A stretch of 64,000 nt of DNA from Glandiceps talaboti. Lineage: Eukaryota > Hemichordata > Enteropneusta > Spengelidae. Positions 13,401-40,234 of the stretch are shown here, piece after piece (positions within the stretch are counted from its first letter, which is position 1; the number at the start of each line of letters is the position of its first letter). The notes beneath the pieces are model-generated. The model was not told where the DNA came from and ran no database searches. It saw only the letters and a list, made by a program, of their open reading frames with translations. Position numbers and translations under genes: made by a program. The DNA is taken from the NCBI RefSeq assembly GCF_964340395.1, contig NC_135552.1, forward strand, positions 10,247,194 to 10,311,193, written 5' to 3'.

Positions 13401-16400
13401 TCTAAAGTTTGTCAAGGATTTCAAAATTTGTGTGGAATGTTGATAGTATTTGACCACGAGACAATCAATCTCACATGCTTCAGCTAAGTACATATACATA
13501 TTAAGATAAAACAAAATTAGAGAAATTTGTTTTGCAGTTAACGGCTGCAGGGGATTTCATGACATTTCTTCTTCTGTGTAAAGCAGTGAACTGTATTCTG
13601 ATTTCTTTTACCTTGCTTATTAAAATATATGCATTGATTCCAAACACCAATTATGTTAAGTACATGTATATGAACAAAATAAAAATATTTTCCGATATTT
13701 ATGAACATATAGTTTTCTCTATTGCGAATTTTAACATTTCCTTGGTAAATATGTTATGATATAGCTATAAATCATTTGTTATTTACATAAAAATAAAATC
13801 ATGAAAAAACTTTCATATTTTAACCATAACATTGCCCATATATTAAACGTATTATATTGGCACTTTAGTTTGCAGTTGCCATGGTTGCAATGACTGGAGT
13901 AAAGAAATATACACAATTTTTAACATCTTGCAACTCATAGTAGATTTCCAAAAAAAAAACTAATAAAAATGACAATATATTCTATATAAACAACAAAATT
14001 TACAAACTCAATAATGTAGAAAAATAACCAACTTTCATATATTGATACACGTCTTATTACTACTAACTCACTACAGGATAGAGATACATTACTTTATAAC
14101 ACCTCCAATATTGCACCACAATATAGAATATATCAACAAACCTTCCAAACAAACAGCGCCATCAAGTGTTGTGGACAGTAATCTCAAAAAAACCCAAAAA
14201 ACTTTTAATATAAGAAAATCATCAAGGTCCATATAACAGCAGAATATGGCTGTTCTTTGTGTCCATATCTCATAAAATTCATTGCGTTTAGATCAGGCCA
14301 AATTTGCTATTGTCACATCGCTGAGGGCGCTGTTTATACCATAACTTGCCACCAAAGAGGGCACTGTTTATACTAGAACTCAGCTACTCTGTCACTGTCT
14401 CTGTTTTGGAAAGCTCTTTAGCCATGTTTACATTTTCACCTACATGAATACGTTTGCAGCAAATTGAGATAAATACTTTTCTTGCAAATAATGCATCAAT
14501 TATTATGTAAATTACTATGTACATTGTACTCTTATTATCGTCTGCCTGTGTCTTAATAATCTACTCTAATTAAGGGAAGAAAATATCATTTTCATACAGA
14601 GAAAATTTTGACTAATTTCACCTCCCATATAAAGATGACAGTCTAAGTACAATGAAACATAACTAAGTCATGTTTCCATGCCCTTGCTATTTGTACATGA
14701 ATATTATTTACATGTTGTAACTGCAATTTCAGATTTGGCAACATCACAAATGCCAATTACTGTCCACAATCACATACAAAATTCATTTAGTTTGAACATG
14801 TGATGATGAGTTAAGGTGGCCACAGAGATGTAAGAAGCCATGATAAAATTGTTTTGTAAATTAAAAAAAATCCAAAATAAATACCAAATCCTCCTCATCC
14901 ATACAGCCACTTTAAAGAATAGAAAGTTAGATTATGTGAATATCTATGAAGTAACACAGTAGTTATAGAATGAAGTACTGTTGTCATATGTTTCGAAGGC
15001 ATCAGAGATTTTCATCAACACTGTAAAATTCTCAGTGCCTGTAAAATCATTTTACCACACACTAGAGAGTCACAATAGACCATTAAGTTTAACTCAAGCT
15101 TATGCATGCCTAGAGTGATGCAAGTGTAGTGCAAGGATCAGAAACCATGGTGTGGACCATAGAAATCAAAATATCACAGTTTGTATGGTGTGTCCTGATG
15201 GTAAAATTCTCTATCAGGTAACGAGAATTGTTCATCTACCTATGATGTGGAGCCGTAAGCTCTTTGAAATCTGTTGTTTTGATGAGATATACTTACTTAA
15301 AGGTCCATGTCAGATTAGGATTAAAAACAGTTGACTGGTAGAGATGTAGAAAACCTGGGTCATCAACAAAAGAATAATCCTATGTAATCTTATGGCTACA
15401 CTGATAAAACAGTACAAATGCAAGAACCTGGGATTGAATCATGGGCCTTTAAAGTCACATACAATAATTAAGAGTTTCTGGAGTTGTAAATCATTTCCAT
15501 TGAGTTTCCAAGTTCAACATTTTGTGGACTGAGTATTTCATAAATTTTATGTTCTACAACTTTCCAGGAGGTAAACTGATTTAAAGGCCAGGGTTTCAAT
15601 CCCAGGTTCTAACATTAGTGCTATCTTCTCAGTTGAGCCATAAAGCTTACATAAAATCATTCTTTTGTCCGTGAAAAACTTTTTCTATAGCTCTGAAGGA
15701 GAATCTTTTTTTTTCACATACAGATTTTAATCCTTATCTGAAGTGGGCATTTAGGAGATTCTGTGACTGGCTTGAACTTGGAAGACTTCAAACAATTTTC
15801 TAGGAGGGTATGGCCCCCCTGCCATTGTCTAGTTGACTGTATGGCCTCTGCAACTGTCTACTTGAGTGTGAAATCTTTGATTACGTTGTACACCATGCAC
15901 CATCTAGTTCCATCTGAAATCCCAGATGTCGTAGGAAACACTGGTCTGTGTGTCTGTTTTGATATCCATATTGGGGTTAATCACTCTCAGATACTGTAAA
16001 TTACGAATGCCTTTACAACCAAACAGATGTAGACTCCATAGCCTGCAATAAATATCAACAAAAATGAGAATCATCACAAACCTAAGTGGTTCATACTCAT
16101 TTCTTGAATCCAACACCAATAAAGTGAATGAACACCGTAAACATCAAAGTTGAAATGAATAATTAAATATAAAAAAAATTCTTTTCATTTTTAGTATTTT
16201 TTCCAAATATTAAGATTTGCTAAATAATCTTCATGACATTTTTATAATGAGGTGAAACAAATTAATTCAAATTTCTGTTTCAATTGAGTTGCAAAACAAA
16301 TTTCTTTTCAGTACATAGGATTTCAAATGTAAAGAAAGCTATACACACAGTTAGGAAACATTACACTATATCTGAAAATTTGCCAGAATATGGAGAATAT

Positions 16401-17239
16401 TTTAGAAAATTAGCCAATGAGTTTCTGTGTTTCTTTTTATTGTGCTATTGTTTATCACAACAAATAGTATAGATCTTTGAACTATAGGCTAAAATAACTC
16501 TCATAGGTTTCATATATTTTTATTTTTGAGACCATTATTGGATTATTTTGTATTTACTTCATATAAATTGCATGAGTAGGGTGACTGTTTGAAGGTTGAA
16601 AGTGAACACAACACCGTACCCGAACTCATCAATTACATCCTGCTGTATGACATATATCAAATAAATTCAAAATACATTGAAAACTGCTAATATGGAGATA
16701 AATTAATCATAAAAAAAACAGATGAAATAAAAAATAAATGTATATTTAAGATCTTAAATTTAAATTATCAATTTATTATTATTATTATTATAAAATTAAA
16801 GAGATGAAATAAAAACTAAATGCATATTAAGATCTGAAATTTAAAGTATCAATTAATAGTAACTGTATAGTAGTGATATTTGATAGAAACAGAGATGCAA
16901 TTTCATTACTATCTTTGTGTTTACATAGCAACAAATATGTATGTTTATCATTTCTATGATTGTGGCTGTTTTTCTTTCGGCATACGGAAGAACATGGATA
17001 CCAGAGAACAGGATGACAAGGCAAGCAAAGCAGCAAAGACAGACTTTGACTACATCACAGAACATTTCTAAAAGATCACAGATGATACACACATTGACAG
17101 TGTACAGATCAGAAACTTTACATGCAGTTTGTCTACATATCAGTCACAAGAATTCTAATTATTCAAGTTTTCTTGAGGATTTCCAGTCACATCACTCATA
17201 GAATTTAATGAGTGTTTATGAATATATTGAAGGAGAACA

Positions 17240-17620
17240 ACTTTTCATGAACTGGTTTGAACCAGTCTAAACCAGTTCATGCTTTTGGAAAAATCCTGAC
17301 AGTTAAATGAAACTGGTTTGTACTGGATTGATCTGATTCAATTTGGCACACAGTAGAAACATTGAAATGTGTTTGAACCAATCACAACTGGTATTTTGAA
17401 CCAGTCTAAACCAGTTCATACTTTTGGAATACTCTGACATATAATTAAACTAGTTTGAACTGGATTGATATAGTTGAAACTCATACATATAAAAAACTGA
17501 TATAAAAGGGATGCAGAAAATAAATAAAAAAAAAAAAATACATAGTGGAAAGCATTGAAACTTGTTTGAACTAGTCAGAACCAGTTTGAACCAGTAACAA
17601 CTGGTATTTACAAAAAAAAA
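17240..17620. repeat. Tandem repeat, about 140-150-bp unit, rich in AACTGGTT/AACCAGTT
   Basis: GAACCAGTCTAAACCAGTTCAT recurs near 17259 and 17398, with a third degenerate unit up to about 17610. Each unit contains several inverted AACTGGTTT/AAACCAGTT boxes. Confidence 0.7.
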
Positions 17621-18235
17621 TAACTGAATCACATCATTAGAAATCTTATGACTGACTGTGATAGATTACTTGTCACCCTTTGCACCACAGCAAACTAAAA
17701 AGCAAACACATATAATTGAAAGCACATCTACATAAGTATTGAGAAATTCATTTTCTGAATTTATAACCTTAGTTCTCCATCAGGTGAATCAATCAAATAT
17801 GAAAAACTTGAACTCAGATCTCATGCTGCTGAGTCGACGCAAACCACGCACACCATACAGGTGAACAACACGTAACCTAGATGTTGTCATGAAATGATTA
17901 TATGGAAGGGAAAAGGTAAAACAAGTTAGGGGGTTAGACACTCTCTAGGTGGATAGTAATTACAAGGCAGTCACACTCATAGGAAGGCAATGGTAGATTT
18001 TAGGTGCAATTTGCAAAATTTTGCATAGACAACAGATCTTTCGTATCAACAGCGCCCCCTAGTGGTGGAACTGGGTAGTGACAAAAAATCTTGTTGGATG
18101 TTAATCAGGGCAATTTGTATTCTTTCTTTCATTTTATGACCCAGGAACAAAAATCAGTTATTCTCATCACATCACAAAATGAATGCCATTCAAGTTGTGA
18201 AAGAGAAACAATCGTCAGAAAATCATACTACAAAA

Positions 18236-31352
<13,117 letters not shown>

Positions 31353-32409
31353 TGTGGTGGTGGATTTTCAAAATCAACTGTCCAGAAATGTACTGCAAAT
31401 TATAAATAGCAAAAATTATAGCACAGTAGGTTGCAGATGTATTGAATATGTCTGTGAATGCAAAAGTGACATACATGTACAAAACTTCACATACAATGTA
31501 TATAATAGTCTGTAAGGTATGCCGTGTCGGGGTGCCCTCACACATCGCCCAACCCTTCCCAGAGAGGTGAGAGGAGGAATGTCCCGACGTATCTTACACT
31601 CTAATGTAGATACAGTAGTCATTCAATATTTATTTTAGGGCCTTCATAGTATATGCCCAGCAGTAATCAACTGAACTGAAATATTTTGAGCAATGTTCAC
31701 TTGAGTGTTTACTGGATAAGGACCAATATCCTATAATTTCAGCAAAACAATAGAGATTGATTAAAATAACAAAATAGCCTATTAATATGCAAATTGGCCA
31801 ATGTACTATGAGAAAATCTTGGGTAGATCACTGCTTTTGTCTCGACCAGGTTTATTATAACTCTTTTCAAAAACTACAACTGGTCTGGATATAGAATATC
31901 GTTGATTTTATTGTGAAAACTGCAGTCAGTCCAACTGCAAAGATGAGCTAATTTGAAGACATTAAACTTGACAGTATGTAAAATTGGGGTTTGTTAAGTC
32001 AACATGTCCTTTGGGCTATGTTAAAGTTTATTTCACAAGGATATTTAGGGTAAAAAGGTTCACATTGAGTTCTAAATGCAAGTAGCAGTGGTTTCACTAC
32101 ACTTATGATATTACAAGATTATATTAAGATTACAAGTAGTAATATGTAACATTGTAAGTCCACAGTGACCCATAGATTGACAGTACTGATCACTTTTTTG
32201 CAGGTAAATTCTATATACTAGGTGACTTACATATGGACTTTGTTTAAAACATATACCGGTATATGTATACATGATTCACTGTATTGTAGGAACTTAAATC
32301 ATAAATTGTGTTGTCATGCCAAACAATCAATAGCTTGTCAATAATTTTTCTGATCTTTGCACTGGTGTTGTTTTTTGGTAAAATGCAGTCACTAATGGCA
32401 AGGTATCAG

Positions 32410-32411
<2 letters not shown>

Positions 32412-32466
<55 letters not shown>
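32412..32466. repeat. (CA)n microsatellite
   Basis: About 27 CA units. Confidence 0.97.
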
Positions 32467-32468
<2 letters not shown>

Positions 32469-32510
32469 GACACACACATCTACATGATGTGCATCATGTA
32501 GAAATATTAG

Positions 32511-32895
32511 GTGTAAAAAAAATTGTGTGGTTCCCATTACATTCAATTTCAAAATAGGTGGGGTAGGTATATTTTTTATTTTATTCTAATTTATTTTTCT
32601 TCATGTGTGAGTGTCTAGTTGAGGTTTTCCATTGTTTTCCAAATGGTCTCTGTGTTGTTTATTTCTTTCTATCAGATATATAGCCATTACAGATAGGAAG
32701 AATAGTTTTATATTGTCTTTTTAAGTTGACGTCAGTTTCCGTGCCAACCATCTCTAGCGAGACTTCACGATTTTCGCGATTTAATTATCATTTTTCTCGA
32801 ATATGTAAAAAAAAAGTTTAGGGTCGGCGTGAAAAACTGGGGGGGGGGGGGGTGTCGGGAAACCGGAACCAAACAACTCTTTTTATTTGGCCTTA
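32511..32895 (-). repeat. About 370-bp dispersed element, copy 2
   Basis: Inverted relative of 8855-9230. It has the same internal landmarks and differs by scattered substitutions and a poly-G expansion near 32840. It lies upstream of the F-box gene coding start, probably in its first intron. Confidence 0.75.
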
Positions 32896-33391
32896 GATTA
32901 TTTAAAAAATATAACAAGCTAGAAACCAATTATCTAAATGGAAAACAATTATATTCGCCATGGTTGCATAATTGCAATTAAAGTGATGAGATATCTAGGC
33001 ACTTCATGTATTGAATTGAATTGCATGCAAACATTCTATGGCATTTGGGCCATTCAAATGAAAATTAAAAACATCTGTTGAATCAGTTGATTGATTTGTT
33101 TTGACAAGCACTAGGCAACTTCGTATCAGTTAATAGACGCATAAAAGATCGGCAAGGTCGTGGCGGTGTGAAAAATTACAAAGGCAATGCATTCATGTTT
33201 TACTCTCTACAACTGTCATTTAACAATGTGTGAAATGGTGAATACTCTTTTTTAAATTAAAGTTACCACTCTTTACTGATCTGACACACGTACATTTCCA
33301 ATAATAATATTGCCCGTCACGTTCAAAATACTGTGTCCATGTTCATCATTGTTATGTACGGTTTCATGGACGTCATGCCACAACTACTTAC

Positions 33392-33510
33392 CTAGCTATT
33401 CGCAATGAGGCTCCTGTAAAGAAATTTTGTAAATGCGGCCGACATTATTCGAGAAAAACTCGTCCTGGCGCCAAAAATGAAGCCGTTCAATTTTGCACCT
33501 CAGGTATCCA
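33392..33510 (-). promoter_or_regulatory. Probable 5' non-coding exon and core promoter of the F-box/LRR gene
   Basis: On the minus strand a strong donor (GCTAG/GTAAGTA) ends a possible non-coding exon at 33392. It can splice to the acceptor TTTGCAG at about 31395, just upstream of the ATG at 31352. An E2F-type TTTTTGGCGCCA lies at 33466-33477. The transcription start is inferred, not seen. Confidence 0.4.
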
Positions 33511-33729
33511 GTCGGCCATATTTGTTTGGGGTTGTCTAGGCTCGAACAAAAGAATTATATTTGTCGTTAAATTTACAGGATATTATATTAAGAAAAGAAT
33601 TTATTGTCAAAAGTGATCTTTTCATACAATATCTTATTGATGTGTGTCTACAAATGAAGTATAATATTATATTTTTGTTCCCATTATGAAAAGCAGTTAT
33701 TTTCATATAAAACTGTCTTTGTAAAAGGA

Positions 33730-33813
33730 TTATCTACTTCCGGTGGCCGCCATTGATTGACCAAGAAAGCGTGGACAGAACGTTTTGTTTTGAATCAAAC
33801 GTAGGAAATTGAG
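33730..33813 (+). promoter_or_regulatory. Probable SF3A2 promoter and non-coding first exon
   Basis: An ETS-type ACTTCCGG (33736-33743) is followed immediately by GCCGCCAT, a YY1-like initiator (33746-33753). This pairing is typical of housekeeping promoters. A donor-like GAG/GTATCT at 33813/33814 could join the acceptor CCCCACAG at 34431-34438, which precedes the coding exon. The opposite-strand F-box gene appears to start within a few hundred bases, so the promoter is probably shared. Confidence 0.45.
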
Positions 33814-34481
33814 GTATCTGTTTTGTTCCATTTCTTTATATATTTATACAAGTAGATTTTCATATATCAAAATGACCAGTTTCATGGGCTCAGTGATATT
33901 TTTTGTGCATCATCGTCATGTCAGCAGAATTTGATCATGGACTCGAGGGCAAATTTTAGCAGCAGAGCACTGCTGCCAGTGCCACAAATGCCAATGGGAT
34001 ACGATAAGAGCATTGCCGGTAGATAGTGGACGAATCGCTGCTGTAAATCGGACATGTTTCTTTGTTGTCAACGTTAGAGAGCCTTAATGTAAGGCTTGCC
34101 CACTAAGTTGTGAAACGTCGTGCACGTTCTTTGCGTTCCACCCGGCAGGTCCTGTACTGAGTCTGTCCAATTCCATGGTCTGTCTTCATCATATGTAGGC
34201 CGCTGTGTGCAGGATTTCACATGATGTTATGTACATTTTGTATGTTGTGAGACATGTTACATTTATGTCCATTTAGCAAAAGACTACTCATGGAGGTATA
34301 TTGGTTCTCTATGGACTACTTGTGTTTCTTTGATCGTAGCCAAATTAATATCCATGTTTATAAAAAAAAATGTTGAATATGTTGCTGGCTGTTTGATTTT
34401 TTAAAGTTTTTTCTTAAACTTGTCTTTTTCCCCCACAGATTTAAATCCATATAAAATTCTAGACCACAGAAGGAAACCAAC

Positions 34482-37400
34482 ATGGATTTCCAGCACAGAG
34501 CTGGTGGTAAGACAGGTAGTGGTGGTGTCGCCTCAGCGTCAGAATCCAACAGAGATAGAAGAGAAAGACTTCGACAGCTCGCATTGGAAACTATAGACTT
34601 AGCAAAGGTAAGCCAAAAATAACAAGATTTGCAAAGTTCCGTTTCAAACAACTTTTAATTTTTGATTTTGATATTTGTCAACAGGAAAATTGTGATTCCT
34701 TCATAATGCATTTACCCCTCTCTAGGCATTCCTGTAGTACCATGCAAGATTACTAATACTTTCTGTTACAATTCTTCAGTGTAAATACCAACATGTACTG
34801 GTTTGCTTGGTACAATTAAATGTGATTTTATTGAATTCTAAGAGTAAGTTAAAAAAAGTTGTGCATTCACAACTTCACAGACTTTTAATATAGTGCTCAA
34901 TATTTTTGTGGTATAGAATCAATTTATAATGTTTGGAGAGTTAGCACCTTTTCAACAACAACCAACAGTTCACAATATTTTATCCATGACTATGACAGAA
35001 CCCTATGACACACAAGTGCAAGTGTGGTACACTCGAGGTATTTGCACAAGTGCTTACAGTGTTCTCTGCAGCCATACTTCAATCATGGAGACTCACTAAT
35101 ACATCCATGCTTCAATGCACACAGTAAGTGAAAGTGCACTAGAAAACACTGCAAGCATGGAGTGCAAATACCCTTGAGTACCCACACTGGCACTCATGGT
35201 GTTCTGTTATCATTACACATTAGGTTTATCCAAAACAACAGACTCTGTAAAATCATATGTGTAATCACTCTCTTTTGGGTTCAAGCAACTATCCTGTCCT
35301 CATTTGCATGTCATTTGCATACAAGTATGCAATAATGTGCAAATACCAATAGTATATATGCATCGGTGCAAGTAATCACAGGTACATGATTATATAATAC
35401 ATGTCAAAAAAAACTAATAATATCATAACAGACTTTAATCAGATTGAGTGTCAATATGTGTGAAATCCCTAATTTGAATTATTTTATCTTTACCTTTTGA
35501 CAGGATCCCTATTTTATGAAAAATCATTTAGGTTCATATGAATGTAAACTATGTCTGACGTTACACAACAATGAAGGTAGTTATCTAGCTCACACACAAG
35601 GCAAGAAACATCAGTCAAATCTGTAAGTATACTATATCACAGTGCTACATATACCAATGTTACTACCAAATGTGGAACTGTACCCCATTTCTTGATACCA
35701 GACACAGTCTCAGCACATCTATTGATAATCACAACGTGTCTGATACTATAAAAGAGGGCATAGTTACACAGTTTGTAACAAACAAAATACTGCAGGCCAC
35801 ATGACAAATTTAACATATGAATATTGGTGGAGGGTCTATGGGTCTACTGCATTTGTAAATCCAAATCTCACATTCTGTAACAAAATAACTTTGTCATCAA
35901 TAATCTTATTTCCAGAGAGTGAAACAGTGTTTTCATAAACTTTTGGGTCTGGATAGTCATTTCATGCACTCCTAAGTGCTTATTACCTTCTGATAAATAG
36001 TCATGAATATTCATTGTTCAACTAATATGGATGTGTGTGTCTGTTAAGTCCCATGTGGCAACACAGGGCCACTATGAGAACAATGAAGGTGAAAAATAGT
36101 TTAAATTTGGCGTTTCTTGTATTCAAATGAAATTTATGTGATGTGATATCATGAGTCAACTAGAACGCAGAGTTTAGGAAATTACGTCTATTTCTTGGAG
36201 TGGTGTTCCCTGTAACTAACTACCCATCACTGTTGTTAGATTTGTATACCATTATTAAACAACTGAACATCATCTTTCTACATTTACAGTGGGAGGAGGG
36301 CAGCAAAGGAGGCCAAGGAGTCACCAGCACAACCAGCACCAGAGAAAGCTAGAGTAGAAATCAAGAAATTTGTAAAAATAGGAAGGCCTGGCTACAAAGG
36401 TAACACATTTTAGCAGTAGAGTTATAGAATGTATGGTTTGCATGTTTGAAATGTAAATCTATGTTTGATAGTACGTATACCACCAGAGAGTGTTCATAAA
36501 GTGCAGGTGAGGTGGTTATTTGCTTACATCTGTTTAAAGCTACACTAGCTGTAACTGGGCATTTTTTTTTTAAATCAGACAACCAACGATACATTCACTG
36601 AAAGCTGTTAAAATGCCAATAATTAGGCACTATACATATCAATTAGAGGTCTATTTTATCTATAAACTCTGCAATCATAGATTGAAATTGTGACTGTGTT
36701 GGGGCGTTGATTTTTGGTGCATACCCTAAAATCGATTTGATTGTATATATTGTACCATACTACGTGTACTGCTACACAAATGTGTTTACTCACAGGTCAT
36801 TTAATACTATTCAAGGTGTACAATTTTATGATTACATCATTATATGTAATAAAACAGTTTCAAAAAATGTCCCGGTTTTAGCTTTTGTCAGCTTTAAAGT
36901 AAACTAAAAAATTTAACAGTAACTATGCTTTTCAATTAACTGAGTGTACACAGAGTAGAATATACAGTTTGCCCACTAAGAGTAACCAAAGTCTATTTAG
37001 TACGTTTGTTAAAAATTAGCATATTATATCATCAATTCATTTACCACAACCCACGACATGTATTTCTTGTGAAACTTAGATTAAAACTTCTCAATTTGCA
37101 CATTAGTTATTTACTTTGTGTAAAGCCAAAAACAGCTTTAAATACAATACTTGTCTCTATTTTTTATGTTAAAATTATGAAAAATACATGGATGTTTTTT
37201 TTTACTTGAGGATAATCATTTGTGATCATACATTTTTGTCAATTTCAGTAACCAAGCAGAGAGATCCAGAGAATGGGCAACAGAGTTTACTATTTCAGGT
37301 AAAGACTTGGAGAAAAGAAATCTGTGATCTTTTATTTATGCCATCTGATAAAGTCTTTGTACAATGTGAGCTTGTTTCAAATGTGTGTGTATTGTTATAT

Positions 37401-39494
37401 GTGTGTGTGGTATGTGTTAATATATTTGTCTTATGTTGTAGATATGTACCTTCTTGTTGAGCTGTTGCGAATGTTTGTTTGTTTGTTTGTTTGTTTGTTT
37501 GACTTTATTTAAACTCGCTAAATTGTTGAGCCCCAAAGGCTCTTCTAACAGTGTTGAGTATTGAACACAATGTTAAGTAAAACTGTATGTAGATACAAAG
37601 TATGACCTAAAAACTTGTAGCAACATGTCACCAAGGCCTGAGATTCAAACTTCTTTGCATAGTTTTATTAGAACAATTTAACTAAGGTTCTGTTTATGTC
37701 ATAGATATGCTTGAATGTATGTATGTATGTATGTCTATGTATGTCTGTGTGGGTGTGGGTGCGTATGTGTATGTATGTGTGTGTTCTTAGGTCATAAACC
37801 ACTGAGTCAATTCTTTTTCTTGAAATGTGTTTGTTATGTCATTATATATATTCAGTACATTATGATATTATCTGAAGTTTATACATAAAACTCTTATATT
37901 TCCCCATTACCAGGTTGATTATCCAGAAATTGTAGAAGGACTTCTGCCACGACATCGATTTATGTCAGCATATGAACAGAAAGTGGAACCACCAGATAGA
38001 AAATGGCAATATTTATTATTTGCTGCTGAACCATATGAAACTATTTCCTTCAAGGTAAACGCTATAATTCAATATTCCCCCAATATTTGTCTTTAAAATA
38101 TGTGTGACCTAAGGGGGCTTTGTCACTACTTGTCTAGTGACCTGTAGGGATAAAACCCTTAGGTGACGGGTCACAAGTATTTTCTGGCTGAATGAAGAAA
38201 AATATTGGAGAAGAACATAATACCAGCACCAGTAATATCAAAGAAAAATCAGGGAAAATAATGGATGTTTTGACTCATATTTTGAACACAGCAGAACCAG
38301 TGATGTAGACATGCATTGTCATGGCATAGACAACGACCTAATAAACTGGCTGGGATTGCAACAGATTACTTCAGTTATTCACTGTAGAGATTTCATGTAA
38401 ATGTTGTTGTATAATTTATCAGGTTCCTAGCCGAGAGGTCGATAAAGCAGATGGTAAATTCTGGGCACAGTGGAATAGAGAAACTAAGCAGGTGAGTGAG
38501 GTTTTTACATACATGTATTTTTTTTTTCATTTTTTTCGTGGAGTGGGGAGTCAAGCCCAGAGACTTGTCGATAGTGTTACTGTATCAAGAAGCTCTCTAC
38601 ACAAGCCAATGCTTTCTCCTTAAACTTTAAAGCACAGAAATCTGTTCTAAATTTAAAATTACCAGCCATAGCTGTGTTGAATTTAAGTCAGTTTTCAGGC
38701 ATTTGTAATTGACTGCCCTCCCAATTTAAATCACACGATAATGCAATTACATCGTGGGATTACATATAAGATCCACTTAGATTTAGCAGAGCTGTTATTG
38801 TAAGTTCAAATTCAGAACTAATTTCTGTACCTCTAAGGCTATGCCTGTAGGCTGTGGGTGGTCTTGATAGCAAAGATTTGTAGCATACATGGTTCATCTT
38901 GTAAGGGGTCTATTAAGTTGTATTGAGAATTATTGATATTACATTATAAATTTCTAAAAGTGACGTTCTTTTCTTTGTATTTTCCAGTTCTTTTTACAGT
39001 TTGCTTTCAAGATGGACAATAGAAACTTTCCTCCACATCAAGGGCATCCATCAGGACATGGTGGTCCACCTGGACATAGTGGTCCACCTGGGCATGGTGG
39101 ACCACCAGGACATGGTGGTCCTCAGGGGCCTGGAGGCCCTCCAGGCCATCATGGTCCACCAGGGCCTGGAGGCCCTCCGGGCCACCATGGTGGTCCACCA
39201 GGACATGGTCCTCCAGGACAAAGTGGACCACCAGGACATGGTGGTCCCCCAGGACATGGTGGCCCACCAGGACATGGTGGTCCGTTGGGTCCTGGTGGCC
39301 CTCCAGGACATGGTCCACCTGGCCATAGCGGTCCACCAGGACACAGCGGCCCACCACCAAGAGGACCTCCACCACCAGCACCACCTCCTCCCCCTTCAGG
39401 AGTTCCACCACCTGGTTTGCCTCCTCCAAGACACAACCTTATGCCACCAGGCAGTGCCCCTCCTCCACCTCCACCTCCATTTCCTCAACGATAA
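34482..39494 (+). CDS. SF3A2: Splicing factor 3A subunit 2
   Basis: Component of the SF3A complex of the U2 snRNP, needed for pre-spliceosome assembly in the nucleus. Coding exons: 34482-34607, 35504-35622, 36290-36399, 37249-37298, 37914-38054, 38423-38491, 38988-39494; phases join cleanly to 373 aa. The N-terminus MDFQHRAGGKTGSGG is near-invariant in SF3A2. A matrin-type C2H2 zinc finger is at C56, C59, H71 and H77 (YECKLCLTLHNNEGSYLAHT). The conserved core continues with GRPGYKVTKQRDP, HRFMSAYEQ and WQYLLFAAEPYETI. About 165 residues encoded by the last exon form a Gly-Pro-His-rich tail of GPPGHGGPPGH-type repeats, ending in a proline-rich stretch; vertebrate SF3A2 instead has GVHPPAP-type repeats. 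The protein is shorter than the roughly 464-aa human form because of this tail. Confidence 0.97.
34990..35220. mobile_element. Foldback element in an SF3A2 intron
   Basis: The left arm (about 34996-35075) and the reverse complement of the right arm (about 35135-35214) align with gaps: AAGTGCAAGTGTGGTACACT versus GAGTGCCAGTGTGGGTACTC, then GGTATTTGCAC in both, then CAGTGTT(C/T)TCT. No coding capacity. Confidence 0.65.
37472..37500. repeat. (TTTG)n microsatellite
   Basis: About seven units in an SF3A2 intron. Confidence 0.9.
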
Positions 39495-40234
39495 AAAAAA
39501 TAACAATCTGCAGTACATTCCATGGTTACATGGAACAAGATCTTGTTTAGAGTTTGTAACATGCACGTCCTGAAGAAACATCGGTTACATACAGAGTTGC
39601 TGTCAGCCTTTTGGATCAGTTCCCTAGTTTGGTGGAATTATAATTTGTACTAATGTATGTGCCACTGAAGTCATATCATTGAAAATTCCCCATAAAAAAT
39701 ATGACGACAACCTTCTTTAACATTGAAATAGCTCATATAGCTAAAAGTCCAAGTTTGTCTTGTTGCAAAGGGGAATTATTCTTGCATGTACTAGTATAGT
39801 GACTGTTAAGCAGACACACTGAACATCCTTTAAAAAAAAAAAAAAACCTATCAACAATTTTAATGAAACTCGCTGAGATTGGTGTCTGAACATATTAATG
39901 TCCTAAATGTCTAGTTACTTTTCAGCAAAAGTTTTTAAAAATTGTGTAACAGATATTAAATAAGTGCACAATTTGATTCAAAAAGTCAACTTTATTTGTC
40001 TGCATATATATTCCTTCCTTTGAATTCTGTATAAACCTGTTGGAAGACACTTGACCTGTTAGAAGCACTAGAATTATCTTTAGAAGACATTATATGATAC
40101 TTTTATTAACTGAGACTTTTGAGTCCACAGTTGATAGAGACTTATTTTGTATGAAACTGTGGAATGTATGTTTAATTTCAACTGCCAAGACATTGTGTTT
40201 TTACAGTCATTAAAGATACTTTCTAGAAAGATAT

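Larger units (their letters stand above)
11120..18030. other. Gene-free flank, possibly including long 3' UTR sequence of the F-box gene
   Basis: No coding exon is supported. From about 12.2 kb rightwards the sequence is largely unique and AT-rich. A minus-strand AATAAA with surrounding A-rich sequence lies near 12220, so a very long 3' UTR of the F-box gene is possible but unproven. The stretch also holds tandem duplications near 13.25-13.4 kb and 17.24-17.62 kb. Confidence 0.35.

Noticed and set aside
38100-38180. GTGACC ... GGGTCAC partial inverted repeat in an SF3A2 intron
   Set aside because: Pairing is short and interrupted; no family or regulatory element recognised.
39007-39429. 140-codon antisense ORF opposite the SF3A2 tail
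   Set aside because: Produced by the near-symmetric Gly-Pro-His codon repeat; no independent evidence.
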